A stretch of DNA of 64,000 nt. Source: Pseudolactococcus plantarum. Lineage in GTDB: Bacteria > Bacillota > Bacilli > Lactobacillales > Streptococcaceae. Shown in pieces: positions 61,890 through 64,000 of this stretch; position 1 is the stretch's first letter, and each line of letters opens with the position of its first letter. The notes beneath the pieces are model-generated. The model was not told the origin of the DNA. It did not search any database and saw only the letters and a list, made by a program, of their open reading frames with translations. A program made the translations under genes and the position numbers. Location of the stretch: assembly GCF_002441715.1 (NCBI RefSeq), contig NZ_JXJX01000008.1, positions 62,001 to 126,000 on the forward strand. Direction: 5' to 3'.

Positions 61890-61962
61890 TGGGAGTTAAC
61901 GGGATCGAACCGCTGACCCTCTGCTTGTAAGGCAGATGCTCTCCCAGCTGAGCTAAACTCCC
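61890..61962 (-). tRNA. tRNA-Val (TAC)
   Basis: The 73-nt cloverleaf has the anticodon loop CTTACAA and acceptor GGGAGTT with AACTCCC. It lies directly after the 5S gene. Confidence 0.95.
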
Positions 61963-61970
61963 CAATATGC

Positions 61971-62084
61971 TTGGCACCGACCTTATCTCACAGGGGGCAA
62001 CCCCCAACTACTTCCGGCGTAATGAGACTTAACTACTGTGTTCGACATGGGAACAGGTGTATCTCTCATGCAATAAGCACCAAA
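61971..62084 (-). rRNA. rrf: 5S ribosomal RNA
   Basis: The roughly 114-nt gene shows the 5S pattern (GAACACAGTAGTTAAGTC, GTTGGGGGTTGCCCCCTGTGAGA), and its two ends pair (UUGGUGC with GUGCCAA). The end positions may be off by a base or two. Confidence 0.95.
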
Positions 62085-62216
62085 CTTATCTTTGAATATC
62101 TAAACGGCGTTTGAACATTCAAAACTGAATAACTCATTTCTAAAATAATGGCTTAAACCAAAACGTTCTTAAACTCTTTTTAAACTTCAGACCATGGTCC
62201 TCAGTTTACTTTACTA

Positions 62217-64000
<1,784 letters not shown>

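Overview
The window comes from a low-GC Gram-positive coccus of the Streptococcaceae, best matched by the lactococci (Lactococcus in the broad sense, including the piscium/raffinolactis group). The pointers are the Leloir operon in the order galP-galM-galK-galT-galE, codY next to an aminotransferase gene, the POT transporter DtpT, ireB-ruvX-DUF1292, a second YidC made as a lipoprotein beside rnpA and khpB, and a RocS-like protein. The species cannot be fixed from the sequence alone. Most genes, including the rRNA operon at the right edge, lie on the minus strand. I see no phage, insertion sequence, transposon or CRISPR array.

Layout. 1-3.3 kb: an edge-truncated YhgE/Pip-type membrane protein, a TetR regulator and a flavodoxin-fold oxidoreductase, divergent from a LytTR-DUF6622-DUF3021 regulatory unit. 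3.4-5.5 kb: three unrecognised genes (secreted protein plus two membrane proteins). 5.6-8.0 kb: fakA, asp23 and rpmB. 8.2-15.5 kb: the gal operon and an RpiR regulator, with cre and candidate operator sites. 15.7-22.8 kb: a HAAS/DUF1129 protein, a CapA-type protein with an amino-acid binding lipoprotein, polA and two small genes. 22.8-32.7 kb: gatCAB, aspS behind a T-box, codY, an XRE-aminotransferase fusion, DUF1292-ruvX-ireB and an aldo/keto reductase. 32.9-46.2 kb: rpmH and khpB-yidC-rnpA, separated by an 11-gene amino-acid uptake and conversion cluster with a divergent Lrp regulator. 46.3-61.2 kb: argGH, DUF1836-degV, marR-rhodanese, mnmE, dtpT, an SDR, recG, ylbF, yjdM, gap and rocS. 61.4-64.0 kb: six tRNAs, 5S and the 3' part of 23S rRNA.

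How it fits together. Nitrogen control runs through the window: CodY with a near-consensus box on its own promoter, the aspS T-box, an ARG box filling the argG promoter spacer, the Lrp-linked cluster, and peptide import by DtpT. Carbon control appears as cre sites at galP and the aldo/keto reductase. FakA and the DegV protein could form a fatty-acid kinase pair.

Most notable: the XRE-aminotransferase fusion, whose promoter carries palindromic GTTAG operators and whose linker holds a second Shine-Dalgarno and ATG; the 11-gene cluster lying between khpB and rpmH; a set of genes (polA, recG, mnmE and the DUF1129 gene) whose -10 box sits 6 to 7 nt before the ATG, predicting leaderless mRNAs; and the LytTR unit with tandem AGTATA repeats at its promoter.
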